NCBI GenBank assembly: GCA_022779345.1
Contig: JALFTG010000023.1
Coordinates: 1 to 54,151 of the forward strand
Source of the DNA: Oscillospiraceae bacterium
GTDB lineage: Bacteria > Bacillota > Clostridia > Oscillospirales > Oscillospiraceae
Direction: 5' to 3'
DNA length: 54,151 nt
A model generated the notes under the pieces. It saw only the letters and a list, made by a program, of their open reading frames with translations. It was not told the origin of the DNA and searched no databases. The position numbers and the translations under genes are program-made. This document shows, one piece after another, positions 22,535-32,264 of the stretch. Within the stretch, counting starts at the first letter, position 1; the number at the start of each line of letters is the position of its first letter.

Positions 22535-23449
22535 TCACAACAGCAGCCAGATAATAAACGGAATCGTCACCATGGAAAGCACCGTGCTGATGAAAATGCC
22601 CTTGGACGCCAGACTGTCGTCCCGGTCATACTGCAGACACAGCACCGTCAGCACCATGGCGGCAGGGGTAGCGGCTTCAATGGTGATAATGCCCACAATC
22701 GTCGGATTGCTCATAAACAGGGACAACAAATAATAGACCACGATCGGGCATACGATCAGACGGATCAGGCTGATGACATAGATCCGCCAGTCTGTCACCG
22801 CGTCTTTGATGGACACGGCCCCCAGAGAAGTGCCGATGATGATCATGGACATGGGGATGGTAGCCCCCGCCAGGGTGTCGATGATATCCTCCACCACCTG
22901 GGGGAACGGGATGCGCAGAGTGAAAATCACGGCGCCGATCAATGTCACCACCAGCGGGACGGTGATCATCTTGCGGATGGATATCTTTTCCCCGGTTCCG
23001 TCACCGCACAGGGTGATCGTCCCCACAGAATAGAGCATGATGTTGAACGGGATGCCGGACAGCGATGCATAAAACACAGCCTCCTGACCGTACATCGTCT
23101 CCACAATGGGGAAACCGACAAAGGCCGTGTTCATATATGTAATCAGGCAGAGCATGACGCCCGCCTCTTCCCGGGGAATCCGCAACAGCCTTACAGCTGC
23201 CCAGGCAATCGCCCAAATTACTATCATCATGACAAAAAACAGGGCTACAATGGTGTAAATCTCCCGGTTGCTCATGGTGGGCTCCACATTCACCACAGAG
23301 CTGAGAATTGTGGCGGACAGGAACACATTCATCATCACGGAACTGGCATTCTTGTTGAAAGCCGGGCCGGTGACATGAATTTTGGAACAGAGGTACCCGA
23401 TGAACATGAGGCTGACCAGCATGATCATCTTCGTAATAACAGCAGACAT
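22535..23449 (-). CDS. AEC family transporter (auxin efflux carrier fold)
   Basis: A 304-residue ten-span permease. Typical AEC features: LMFIGYLCSKIHV at the start, MNTAFVGFPIVETMYGQEAV near 108 with the GFPI crossover, the second half repeat TIPMSMIIIGTSLGAV near 193, and EAATPAAMVLTVL near 258. Members transport malate, other organic acids or peptidoglycan-related anions; substrate not predictable. Lies 13 bases upstream of trkA, an unusual operon companion for a K+ uptake system. Confidence 0.87.
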   Translation of the reverse strand: MSAVITKMIMLVSLMFIGYLCSKIHVTGPAFNKNASSVMMNVFLSATILSSVVNVEPTMSNREIYTIVALFFVMMIVIWAIAWAAVRLLRIPREEAGVMLCLITYMNTAFVGFPIVETMYGQEAVFYASLSGIPFNIMLYSVGTITLCGDGTGEKISIRKMITVPLVVTLIGAVIFTLRIPFPQVVEDIIDTLAGATIPMSMIIIGTSLGAVSIKDAVTDWRIYVISLIRLIVCPIVVYYLLSLFMSNPTIVGIITIEAATPAAMVLTVLCLQYDRDDSLASKGIFISTVLSMVTIPFIIWLLL

Positions 23450-23501
23450 TGGTTGGTTTCCTTTTCTCTTTTTCTCAAATCTTTCAAAAACCGCTTCCCC
23501 A

Positions 23502-24896
23502 TCAGATCCGGAGGATCATCTGGGCAAAGCGGAAATAGATCAGCAGGGAGACCGTGTCGGTCAGCGTGGTGATCAGGGGGGCAGCCATGACCGCCGGGTC
23601 CAGGCCAATCTTCTCTGCCGCCATGGGGAGCGTACAGCCCACCACCTTGGCGAAGATGACAACGAACACCAGTGTCACACAGATGGTCAGGGCAACGGGG
23701 ATGGTGACCGCCGCATTATTCAGCAGCATTCTGTCCACCAGCAGCAGCTTCACAAAGTTCACGCACGCCAGCGTCACGCCGCACAGCACGGCCACCCGGA
23801 TCTCACGCCACAGAACCTTCAGCACATCTTTCGTCTCCGTCTCGCCCAGGGAGAGGCTTCGGATAACGGCGGTGGAGGCCTGACTGCCGGAGTTGCCGCC
23901 GGTGCCCATCAGCATGGGGATATAGGCCGTCAGTACCGCCTGAGCCGCCAGGGCGGTCTCGTAATGGGTCATGACCATCTGGGTCAGCGTGGCCGACAGC
24001 ATGAGAAACAGCAGCCACGGGATACGGTTTTTCCACAGTTCCACCACGGGGGACCGGGCGTAGGGCGTATCCGAGGGAAGAATACCGGCCATCTTGTCCA
24101 TATCTTCCGTGTTCTCTTCTTCGATGACATCGATGACATCATCGACGGTGATAATGCCCACCAGACGGTCTTCCTTGTCCACCACGGGCACGGCCAGCAG
24201 GTCGTAGTCGGAGATCAGATCCGCCACATCCTCCTGGTCATCGGTGGTGTGGGCAAAGATCACATTGGTGTCCATGATGCCGGAGATCTCATCGTCATCA
24301 TCGTGGAGCAGCAGGTCCTTGACGGTGACTACGCCCTCCAGCTTCCGGTCGCCGCTGGTCACATAGCAGACATAGATGGTCTCCTTGTCCTCGCCGATGC
24401 GCCGGATGCGGGCGATGGACTCCCGGACGCTCATGTATTTTTTCAGGTCGATGAACTCCGCCGTCATGATGCTGCCGGCGGAATTTTCCGGATATTTCAG
24501 ATATTGGTTGATCAGCTTCCGGGTCTCCGGCGTGGCGGCGCGCATGACGCGCTTGACCACATTGGCGGGCAGCTCCTCCATCAGGTCCACCGCGTCGTCC
24601 ACATACATCTCTTCAATGATGGAACCCAGCTGGGAGTCGGAAATGGAGTTGATGATCAGCTCCTGCTCCGGGGTGTCCAGTTCCGCGAAGGCCTCCGCCC
24701 CCTGTTCCTTGGACAGCAGCAGGAACGCCAGAACCATCAGGTTCTCGTTCTCTTCCCGCAGGTCCGTCAGGAATTCGGCGGTGTCAAAACTGTTCATTTT
24801 GCACAGTTCCTGACGGATCTCCGCCACATTGCGTTCCGCCAGCAATTCCCGCAGATGCTCGCACAGCTCTTCATACTCATAGGTCTGGTTCGACAT
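23502..24896 (-). CDS. mgtE: magnesium transporter MgtE
   Basis: A 464-residue Mg2+ channel. N-terminal superhelical domain (~1-130), two CBS domains (~135-255, including LVGIITVDDVIDVIEEE) and five C-terminal spans with the signature GTGGNSGSQASTAVIRSLS near 340. The cytosolic part acts as the Mg2+ sensor that closes the pore. Start ATG 24896 with AAGGAGCGG upstream. The upstream region does not look like an M-box riboswitch. Confidence 0.95.
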   Translation of the reverse strand: MSNQTYEYEELCEHLRELLAERNVAEIRQELCKMNSFDTAEFLTDLREENENLMVLAFLLLSKEQGAEAFAELDTPEQELIINSISDSQLGSIIEEMYVDDAVDLMEELPANVVKRVMRAATPETRKLINQYLKYPENSAGSIMTAEFIDLKKYMSVRESIARIRRIGEDKETIYVCYVTSGDRKLEGVVTVKDLLLHDDDDEISGIMDTNVIFAHTTDDQEDVADLISDYDLLAVPVVDKEDRLVGIITVDDVIDVIEEENTEDMDKMAGILPSDTPYARSPVVELWKNRIPWLLFLMLSATLTQMVMTHYETALAAQAVLTAYIPMLMGTGGNSGSQASTAVIRSLSLGETETKDVLKVLWREIRVAVLCGVTLACVNFVKLLLVDRMLLNNAAVTIPVALTICVTLVFVVIFAKVVGCTLPMAAEKIGLDPAVMAAPLITTLTDTVSLLIYFRFAQMILRI

Positions 24897-24958
24897 TTTT
24901 ATCCGCTCCTTCCCCGTTCCGCCGGTGTCGGAATCTGTCTGTGCCAATAGGCTGTTTT

Positions 24959-24988
24959 ATTTTACCACTTTTTGGCGGCATACACAAC
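24959..24988 (-). promoter_or_regulatory. candidate promoter of mgtE operon
   Basis: Minus strand -10 TAAAAT (24964-24959) with a poor -35 TTGTGT (24988-24983) at 18 bases. A TTTGGCGG/CCGCCAAA inverted repeat spans the -35. Weak call. Confidence 0.35.
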
Positions 24989-25030
24989 AACAAAACCGCC
25001 AAATCTGTAAAAATCCGGATAAACCGGCAA

Positions 25031-25066
25031 GGGCGCCCTTACGGGAGAGTTCCCGCAAAGGCGCCC
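25031..25066 (-). terminator. strong hairpin after spoIIE operon
   Basis: GGGCGCC/GGCGCCC ends with an inner CGGGA/TCCCG stem (minus 25066-25031), 20 bases past the stop of the TM-anchored gene. No good T tract follows, so rho-independent termination is uncertain. Confidence 0.5.
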
Positions 25067-25085
25067 GGAAAAGCGGCTTGATTGT

Positions 25086-25457
25086 TCATGTGCCCAGAAA
25101 GCGGAGCCACAGCCAGACCAGGGCCGCCAGACCCGCTCCCGCCGCCAGCAGCCATGGCCAGGTCCGCCGGGAGAACCGGTGCCAGCCGCTGGTGCTGTTC
25201 ACATATCCGTTGGCTGCCGCCCGGGCCTGCCGGAGCAGCTCCTTCTGCCCCACCCCCTGGGTGGACAGATAGTCGTCCCGGACAATAAAAATTGCCTGTT
25301 CAAAAATTTTCGGGTCCGGGGATTTGACAATAATCACTTTTCGTGAAAGGCCTTTGACCACATTCTCCGCCTCCTGCTTATTTGTGAAGTGATTCCAGTT
25401 TAACCGAAAGCGCAGGGTGTTATACAGGCCGCCCCGGCGCACCGTCGGGCGGCTCAT
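25086..25457 (-). CDS. hypothetical protein with C-terminal membrane anchor
   Basis: A 123-residue protein with a basic, soluble N-terminal part (~1-90; RGGLYNTLRFRLNWNHFTNK) and one C-terminal span (WLLAAGAGLAALVWLWLRFL), so tail-anchored. I do not recognise a catalytic domain. It overlaps the end of spoIIE by 4 bases; a conserved companion of spoIIE in clostridia would suggest a sporulation link (inference). Confidence 0.7.
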   Translation of the reverse strand: MSRPTVRRGGLYNTLRFRLNWNHFTNKQEAENVVKGLSRKVIIVKSPDPKIFEQAIFIVRDDYLSTQGVGQKELLRQARAAANGYVNSTSGWHRFSRRTWPWLLAAGAGLAALVWLWLRFLGT

Positions 25458-27793
25458 CGCCGTTCCTCCAGCCGCACGGCCAGCACCGTCATGTCATCGC
25501 TCTGGCCGTTGGCCGCCTGGGCCGCCATGAGTACCTGCCGGGCCAGGGTTTTCATATCGCAGGCCGCGTTGTCATCAATGAGCTGTTTCATCTCCTCGTC
25601 GCTCCGCCCGGCGGTGACGCCGTCGCTGGCTATGACGGCGATGTTCCCGGGACGCAGGAGCATCCGCACCACATCCGGCGCGTTCTGATCCGCTGTGCCC
25701 ATGCCTGCCGACAGGCTGGTGCCGCGGATCTTCCGGATACCTTTGGCGGTCTTGATGTACGACGGTGCGGCGCCGTATTTGTAAAAGCAGGTCTCCCCGG
25801 AAAACAGGTCCACGCACATGAGATCCACGGTGGCGTAGCCCCAGCTGTCCCGGTTTTTCAGGAGCATGACGGAGTTCAGGATCTTCATGGATGCCGCCGG
25901 AGATACCCCGCTGCGGAGGAATTTCTCCAGCAGGTCCACCACGGCCGCGCTCTCTTTCGCCGCGTCCGCCCCGGTGCCCAGACCGTCGGACAGGATCACG
26001 CACAGTTCCCCGCTGTCGGTCTTGAAATACCGGCCCCGGTCCCCGTTCACGCTCTCCCCTTTTTTCTTCATGGCCGCAATGCCAACGGTCACCGCCAGAG
26101 GCTCCGCCTCCAGCAGGGTCATGCGGCCGGTGGCCTGGGAGTCGTCCCGGGGACGGCACAGGCGCACCCCCAGCACCTCCGACAGCCGGTCCAGATAGTC
26201 CGGCAGGTCCGTGAGTTTTTTCAGCTGGCCGCTTTCAATGGTGATCCGCATCCGCCCCCCGGCATCCCGGAACACCGCCGCGTCTCCTTCGATTTCCAGG
26301 GAGTTCAGGAACCGGATCAGCCGCCGCTCCGCCAGCGGGTCCGCCCCGTGGGGGCTGCCGATTTCCTGGGAAACTTCGCTGAGAATGCCAGAAAAATCTG
26401 CGTACTGCTCCAGGACGGCTTTTGTGTTCTCGTCCAGCTTCATCTTCATCATCCGGCGAAAGGCGTTTCTGCGAAGTTCCTCGTTCACAGCGGCCACCAG
26501 TTCCTCATGGCGGGTGCATTCCTCCCGGAAATAGGCAGGCAGGTCCTCTGTCTCCATTTTCCCCCGGGCCAGCATCTTGGGCGTGGCGTCGTTGAAGATG
26601 TTCAGCGTGTCCAGATATTTCTCGTTCCAGCAGTTATTTTTCTTCCGGCACTTCACGCACACCGCGTCCGCCGCCCGGTCAAACACCGTGGAGATGTCGC
26701 TGTCGTTGGTGTTCTCCTCCGCTGCGCCCATCACCGTCTCACACAGCTCGGAAAATGCGGTGCTCATGCCGTAGACCCGTCCGGCGGTGTACCGCCGCAG
26801 ACCGCTCTCCCCGCAGCCGGAGGAGCCGGTGCGGGTGAGAAAGCCCAGACGGTTCAGGACACTGCCGGGGATCAGCAGGAACGCCACCGAGGCAATGAAC
26901 ACCTCATACAACGCCTCGATCCGGCTGCCGGAGGACCAGGCGCAGATCACCGCCAGGGTGTTGGCCCCGATGAAAGCCAGCAGGAACGCCAGTTTTCCGT
27001 GTTTGGCAAAGATGCCGGATACCAGGCCGCTCAGGGCATAGGCCATGGTGAAAAACGGGGACATGGTGATGGCCGCATCCATGGCCAGACCCATGACCGT
27101 GCCCACCGCGCAGCCCGGGAGCATCCCGGCGGTGAACGCCGCGGTCATCACAGCCAGGACGCACAGAATCCGTCCTGCGGAGAGATAGCCGAACAGGGTG
27201 ATCCTGGACAGGGCAAGGAGCACGCAGGCCAGCAGCACCGTCACAGACACGCTCCGCCGGTTCTCCGCCGTCTCCGTGAGACACTCCTCCCCGCTCAGCG
27301 CGTCCGTGAAGAAATACACCCCCGTCCCCGACAGGACCACCTCCAGAAACAGCCGGGCCGCCAGGGGGACATCCTGCCGGCTGACGGCGATGCTTCCCAG
27401 CGCCAGCGTCACCGCGGCGGCGGAGGCAGTCACTGCCGGGAGAAAGACCCGGTGGCGGCAGATGGTCAGGTCCTGGAACACGAAACTGGCGGTGTAAACC
27501 AGCACACAGCAGGCGATATAGCGGATGCCCCAGTCCAGCCCGCCGGTGAGGGCATAACCCAGGCAGGCACCCGCCAGGGCTGCCACACCGCCGATGCCCG
27601 GCCCGGCCGCCGCCACCATGGCGGCCCCGAAAGGCGCGGAATTCCCCACAATCCGGGCGGAGGCCATGACAAAGCCCAGGGCAAAGTACAGCGCCGCTCC
27701 GATCCCCTTTTTTCTGATTGATTCCTCCGCCGCACCCTGGGTCAGGGTCCGGACGGTCCGCCGCAGCGCAGCGTGTTTTGACTGTTCTGCCAT
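25454..27793 (-). CDS. spoIIE: stage II sporulation protein E
   Basis: A 779-residue SpoIIE. N-terminal ~10 membrane spans (about residues 30-330), a central region with a Cys cluster CVKCRKKNNCW near 405, and a C-terminal PP2C serine phosphatase (~560-779) with SDGLGTGADAAKESA and IASDGVTAGRSDEEM. It dephosphorylates SpoIIAA to switch on sigma-F in the forespore and localises to the asymmetric septum. Start ATG 27793 with CGGAGG upstream. No Spo0A box with correct placement could be identified. Confidence 0.95.
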   Translation of the reverse strand: MAEQSKHAALRRTVRTLTQGAAEESIRKKGIGAALYFALGFVMASARIVGNSAPFGAAMVAAAGPGIGGVAALAGACLGYALTGGLDWGIRYIACCVLVYTASFVFQDLTICRHRVFLPAVTASAAAVTLALGSIAVSRQDVPLAARLFLEVVLSGTGVYFFTDALSGEECLTETAENRRSVSVTVLLACVLLALSRITLFGYLSAGRILCVLAVMTAAFTAGMLPGCAVGTVMGLAMDAAITMSPFFTMAYALSGLVSGIFAKHGKLAFLLAFIGANTLAVICAWSSGSRIEALYEVFIASVAFLLIPGSVLNRLGFLTRTGSSGCGESGLRRYTAGRVYGMSTAFSELCETVMGAAEENTNDSDISTVFDRAADAVCVKCRKKNNCWNEKYLDTLNIFNDATPKMLARGKMETEDLPAYFREECTRHEELVAAVNEELRRNAFRRMMKMKLDENTKAVLEQYADFSGILSEVSQEIGSPHGADPLAERRLIRFLNSLEIEGDAAVFRDAGGRMRITIESGQLKKLTDLPDYLDRLSEVLGVRLCRPRDDSQATGRMTLLEAEPLAVTVGIAAMKKKGESVNGDRGRYFKTDSGELCVILSDGLGTGADAAKESAAVVDLLEKFLRSGVSPAASMKILNSVMLLKNRDSWGYATVDLMCVDLFSGETCFYKYGAAPSYIKTAKGIRKIRGTSLSAGMGTADQNAPDVVRMLLRPGNIAVIASDGVTAGRSDEEMKQLIDDNAACDMKTLARQVLMAAQAANGQSDDMTVLAVRLEERR

Positions 27794-27907
27794 TGCCGGT
27801 TCCTCCGAAAAGTTGTTAACATAAAGTATAATTTGGCAACCCGAAAAAGTCCGTCGGAACCCGCTGGCCGTTTTTGGGTTTTCCTTACAGGAAACCGGGC
27901 ATTCTGG

Positions 27908-27946
27908 AAAAAGAAAAACAGGGCTCGTCCCACTCGACAAACCCTG
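27908..27946 (-). terminator. terminator of hup
   Basis: Minus strand CAGGGTTTGTC (27946-27936) pairs with GACGAGCCCTG (27929-27919), including G-U pairs, followed by TTTTTCTTTT. It ends the HU gene 25 bases after its stop. Confidence 0.8.
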
Positions 27947-27970
27947 CAGTTTCTGATTTTGTTTTTCGGC

Positions 27971-28246
27971 TTATTCGGCCACGGCGTCCTTCAGACCCTT
28001 GCCGGCCTTGAAGGTGGGCACGCGGGTGGCGGCGATGGCAACGGGCTCGCCGGTACGGGGATTCTTGCCGGTACGCTCGGGGCGGTCCTTCACATCAAAG
28101 GTGCCGAAGCCCACCAGAGCGACCTTGTCGCCGGCCTTCAGGCTTTCGGTGATGGCGTCAAACACAGCGGCAACAGCCTTCTCGGAATCCTTCTTGGACA
28201 GTTCCGCCTTCTCTGCCACGGTGGCAATGAGTTCGGTTTTATTCAT
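27971..28246 (-). CDS. hup: HU family DNA-binding protein
   Basis: A 91-residue nucleoid protein with the full HU fold: N-terminal helices ([20 protein letters not shown]), [19 protein letters not shown], the DNA-intercalating arm [20 protein letters not shown] and the C-terminal helix. RBS AGGAGG before ATG 28246. A TATAAT box (minus, 28297-28292 region) lies upstream without a clear -35. Confidence 0.96.
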   Translation of the reverse strand: MNKTELIATVAEKAELSKKDSEKAVAAVFDAITESLKAGDKVALVGFGTFDVKDRPERTGKNPRTGEPVAIAATRVPTFKAGKGLKDAVAE

Positions 28247-28327
28247 GCCTTAATCCTCCTGATATCCATAATAATTCTTTCTATTATAAACCGCTGCTTT
28301 CCCTGAGCGGATCAGAGCATCATCGGT

Positions 28328-29158
28328 TTATTTCTGTTCCAGTGCGCTGAAATACTCCAGCTTGTCGTACACGGGGGTCTTGCCTTCCAGATCGTGCCGG
28401 GCCTGCTGGTGCAGGGCCTCCATCTGGCTGAGGGTCAGATCCTCCAGCCGCTTGCCCTCCCGGGCGGCAGCCTGCTCCACATAGGTCATCCGGCGGATGG
28501 ACTTCTCGCAGGTCCGGTGGACTGCCTCCTCCGGGTCGATCCCGCACATCCGGGCGGCATCCACGGCGGCGAAGATCAGATCGCCCACTTCTTCTATCAT
28601 ATTGTCCCGATCCCCGGCATCTATACCTTCCCGCAGTTCCCGGGCCTCTTCCTCGATCTTGTCCAGGGCGTCGTGGACATCCGGCCAGTCAAAACCGGCG
28701 CGGGCGGCCTTCTTCTGGAGCTTCTCTGCCCGCCAAAGGGCCGGCAGCGTCCGGGCCACACTGTCCATGGAGGACGCGACGGTCTCCTCGCCCCGCTCTT
28801 CCCGCTTCAGCTGATCCCAGTCACGGTCGGTCTTTTCCCCGAACACATTGGGATGGCGGCTGACCAGCTTTTTGCAGGCCCGGTCCGCCACATCGTCCAG
28901 GGTGAAGTGGCCGGCCTGTGCCTCGATGCTGGTGTGAAACAGCACCTGCATCAGCACATCGCCCAGTTCCTCTTCCATGTGGCCGGTGTCCCCCTGGTCA
29001 ATGGTCTCGGCCAGTTCACAGGCCTCCTCCAGCAGGTTCCGCCGGATGCTCTCGTGGGTCTGCACCCGGTCCCAGGGGCAGCCGTTTTCCGAGCGCAGGA
29101 AGTCGATGAGCGCGATGAAGTCGGACAGGTCATATTGATCTTTGCATTCAAATTTCAT
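28328..29158 (-). CDS. mazG: nucleoside triphosphate pyrophosphohydrolase MazG
   Basis: A 276-residue two-domain MazG. Domain 1 has LRSENGCPWDRVQTHESIRR and the metal-binding EEACELAE...EEELGDVL pattern near 44-68; domain 2 repeats it with EEEAREL...MIEEVGDLIFA near 190-215. Hydrolyses noncanonical or excess NTPs to NMP plus PPi, a house-cleaning role. RBS GAGGG; own strong promoter. Confidence 0.93.
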   Translation of the reverse strand: MKFECKDQYDLSDFIALIDFLRSENGCPWDRVQTHESIRRNLLEEACELAETIDQGDTGHMEEELGDVLMQVLFHTSIEAQAGHFTLDDVADRACKKLVSRHPNVFGEKTDRDWDQLKREERGEETVASSMDSVARTLPALWRAEKLQKKAARAGFDWPDVHDALDKIEEEARELREGIDAGDRDNMIEEVGDLIFAAVDAARMCGIDPEEAVHRTCEKSIRRMTYVEQAAAREGKRLEDLTLSQMEALHQQARHDLEGKTPVYDKLEYFSALEQK

Positions 29159-29182
29159 AGCATTCCCTCAGAGACAGATATG

Positions 29183-29211
29183 TTTATAACATCTTGCACC
29201 TGAAAAGTCAA
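29183..29211 (-). promoter_or_regulatory. mazG promoter
   Basis: Minus strand TTGACT (29211-29206), 17-base spacer, TATAAA (29188-29183); both hexamers 5/6 to consensus. Confidence 0.75.
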
Positions 29212-29238
29212 TAAAATACGGTCAATTTCCCGGTCCTG

Positions 29239-30852
29239 TCAGGACATTTTCAGGAGTTTTGCGATTTTTTCCCCTTTGGGAATGAGCTTCAGGTCCTCTG
29301 CGGTGATGGACCGGGTCACAATGACCATGACGAAGTACACGATCACCGCCGCCAGAATGGCCACAGCCAGTTCCACCAGCATCATCAGCCGGCCCGGCTC
29401 CGTGCCCAGCACCAGGGAACACGCCTTGTAGGCTCCCACAGCGGCCACGCCCATCACGGCGGTGCTCACCAGAGGACGGCCCAGAATCCGGCCCAGGTGG
29501 GGATATTCCCCGAAGCAGCGCCTGATGAAGAACACATCCAGCACGCAGATGCTGGCAAAGCAGCACAGGGTGCTGATGGCAGCGCCGTACACATTCACGG
29601 TGGGGATGGCAATCAGGATCCGGTTCAGAAGGATCTTCACCACACCGCCGATCACCGCGGCAATCACCGGCAGACGCTCCTTGCCGCCGGCCTGGAGGAT
29701 GCCGGTCATGACCGTCACCATGCACAGGAAAAAGGAGGCAGCACCCAGCATCATCAGCAGCGTGCCGCCCTGGGCGGCGGCATCCCAGTAGATGACCTTC
29801 ATAATGGGCCTGCTGAGCACGGACAGGCCCACCGCCATGGGCAGGGCCAGAACCGCGGTGATCCGCAGGGCGGTCTCCGCAGTGCTCTTGGCACCCTCGA
29901 AGTTCTTCAGGGCGTACTGAGCCGCCACGGCGGGCACCACGCTCACGGACAGGGCGCTGATAATGGTCGCCGGCAGGTTGTACAGGGTCTGGGCCTTGCC
30001 GTACACGCCGTAGAGCACCTCCGCCGTCTCCTGGGCAAAGCCCGCAGCGCTCTGGAGCAGACCCATGACCTGCCAGGTGTCGATCAGGTTGATGACCGCC
30101 TGGACAGAGGCGCCGATGGAGATGGGGATGGCAATGACCAGCAGGGTCTTGACCGTCTTCCCGGTACTGTCGGGGATATCCGTCTCCTCTGCGGTCAGGG
30201 GCTTGTCGCTGTAGTTGCGGAATTTATAGAAAATCAGGTACGCAAGGGACATGAGGGAACCCACGGTGACGCCGGAGATGGCGGCGGCGCAGCGGACAGG
30301 CAGACTCTTGCCCATATTGGTCAGCACCATCACCAGACCCAGGCCGAACAGGACCTTGAACAGCACCTCCACCACCTGGGAAACCGCCGTGGGCACCATG
30401 TTGGAGTGGCCCTGCATATAGCCCCGGTACACCGCCAGCATACAGCACAGCAGCACGCTGGGGGACAATGCCCAGATGCTCTGGGCGGCCTTGGGCTGCT
30501 TGATCATGGCGGCCAGTTCCGTGGGGAACAGGAACATCACCAGAGAGCACACCAGGCCGATCAGGAAAAAGGCCCCCACAGCCACCCGGAAATACCGGCG
30601 GATCTGCATGGGCCGGTCATTGGCATCTGCCGCGGCGATCAGCCGGGACAGCGCCACCGGCACGCCGGCGGTGGACACGGTGTAAAACACGCTGTAGACA
30701 TTATACGCGGCCAGGAAAATGCCGTAGCCGTCGTCCCCCAGGATGTTGCCCAGAGGAATTTTATACACGGCGCCCAGGATCTTGATGATCACCAGACCTG
30801 CGGTGAGGATCACCGCACCGTGGAGAAAGTTCTGCTTTTTCGCTTCTGCCAA
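29239..30852 (-). CDS. MurJ/SpoVB-type MOP superfamily flippase
   Basis: A 537-residue polytopic protein with ~14 spans (HGAVILTAGLVIIKILGAVY at the start, then VYSVFYTVSTAGVPVALSRL). The SpoVB/MurJ clade of the MOP superfamily exports lipid-linked oligosaccharides such as lipid II; SpoVB is needed for spore cortex. Which of the two roles applies cannot be told here. The best start is a TTG at 30852 with GGAGGCGGTATC directly upstream; an ATG 19 codons earlier has no RBS. Confidence 0.87.
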   Translation of the reverse strand: MAEAKKQNFLHGAVILTAGLVIIKILGAVYKIPLGNILGDDGYGIFLAAYNVYSVFYTVSTAGVPVALSRLIAAADANDRPMQIRRYFRVAVGAFFLIGLVCSLVMFLFPTELAAMIKQPKAAQSIWALSPSVLLCCMLAVYRGYMQGHSNMVPTAVSQVVEVLFKVLFGLGLVMVLTNMGKSLPVRCAAAISGVTVGSLMSLAYLIFYKFRNYSDKPLTAEETDIPDSTGKTVKTLLVIAIPISIGASVQAVINLIDTWQVMGLLQSAAGFAQETAEVLYGVYGKAQTLYNLPATIISALSVSVVPAVAAQYALKNFEGAKSTAETALRITAVLALPMAVGLSVLSRPIMKVIYWDAAAQGGTLLMMLGAASFFLCMVTVMTGILQAGGKERLPVIAAVIGGVVKILLNRILIAIPTVNVYGAAISTLCCFASICVLDVFFIRRCFGEYPHLGRILGRPLVSTAVMGVAAVGAYKACSLVLGTEPGRLMMLVELAVAILAAVIVYFVMVIVTRSITAEDLKLIPKGEKIAKLLKMS

Positions 30853-30937
30853 GATACCGCCTCCGAAGGTTCCCCATGCCCGGCGGGCATGGTCTGTACA
30901 TTTTTCCAAATACCTGGCAATGATACACTATCCCGGG

Positions 30938-30977
30938 GAAAAAATCAAGCGGAGACGGTCATGCAGACCGTCTCCGC
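30938..30977 (-). terminator. gap terminator
   Basis: Minus strand GCGGAGACGGT (30977-30967) pairs with ACCGTCTCCGC (30959-30949), then TTGATTTTTT. Located ~29 bases past the gap stop. Confidence 0.88.
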
Positions 30978-31005
30978 CGGGAGATTTCATTGAATTTTCT
31001 GTGAA

Positions 31006-32079
<1,074 letters not shown>

Positions 32080-32162
32080 CTATGACCTTCCATTCCCTTC
32101 CAGAGATCATACCCACCGATCCGGTGCCCGGCAGCGGCGCGCGCCAAAATTCGACAAACGCA

Positions 32163-32191
32163 TTGCGATTTCCCGCTGCATGTACTATAAT
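32163..32191 (+). promoter_or_regulatory. promoter of kinase-like gene (shares -10 with gap promoter)
   Basis: TTGCGA (32163-32168), 17-base spacer, TATAAT (32186-32191). Transcription rightwards to the ATG at 32265. Confidence 0.7.
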
Positions 32192-32215
32192 AATACGAAA
32201 CTGCCCATTGTTCAA
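32187..32215 (-). promoter_or_regulatory. candidate gap promoter
   Basis: Minus strand TTGAAC (32215-32210), 17-base spacer, TATTAT (32192-32187). The -10 overlaps the opposite promoter's -10 by five bases. Confidence 0.55.
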
Positions 32216-32264
32216 GCAGATTTTGTCTTTTGTCTGTTTTCGTGCAATTTCTCTGGAGGTTTTT

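Noticed and set aside
24897-25030. M-box (Mg2+) riboswitch ahead of mgtE
   Set aside because: The distance from candidate promoter to ATG is only about 55 bases, too short for an M-box, and no matching structure is seen.
27933-27941. Spo0A-box-like TTTGTCGAG upstream of spoIIE
   Set aside because: The match is part of the stem of the hup terminator and lies far from any spoIIE promoter candidate.
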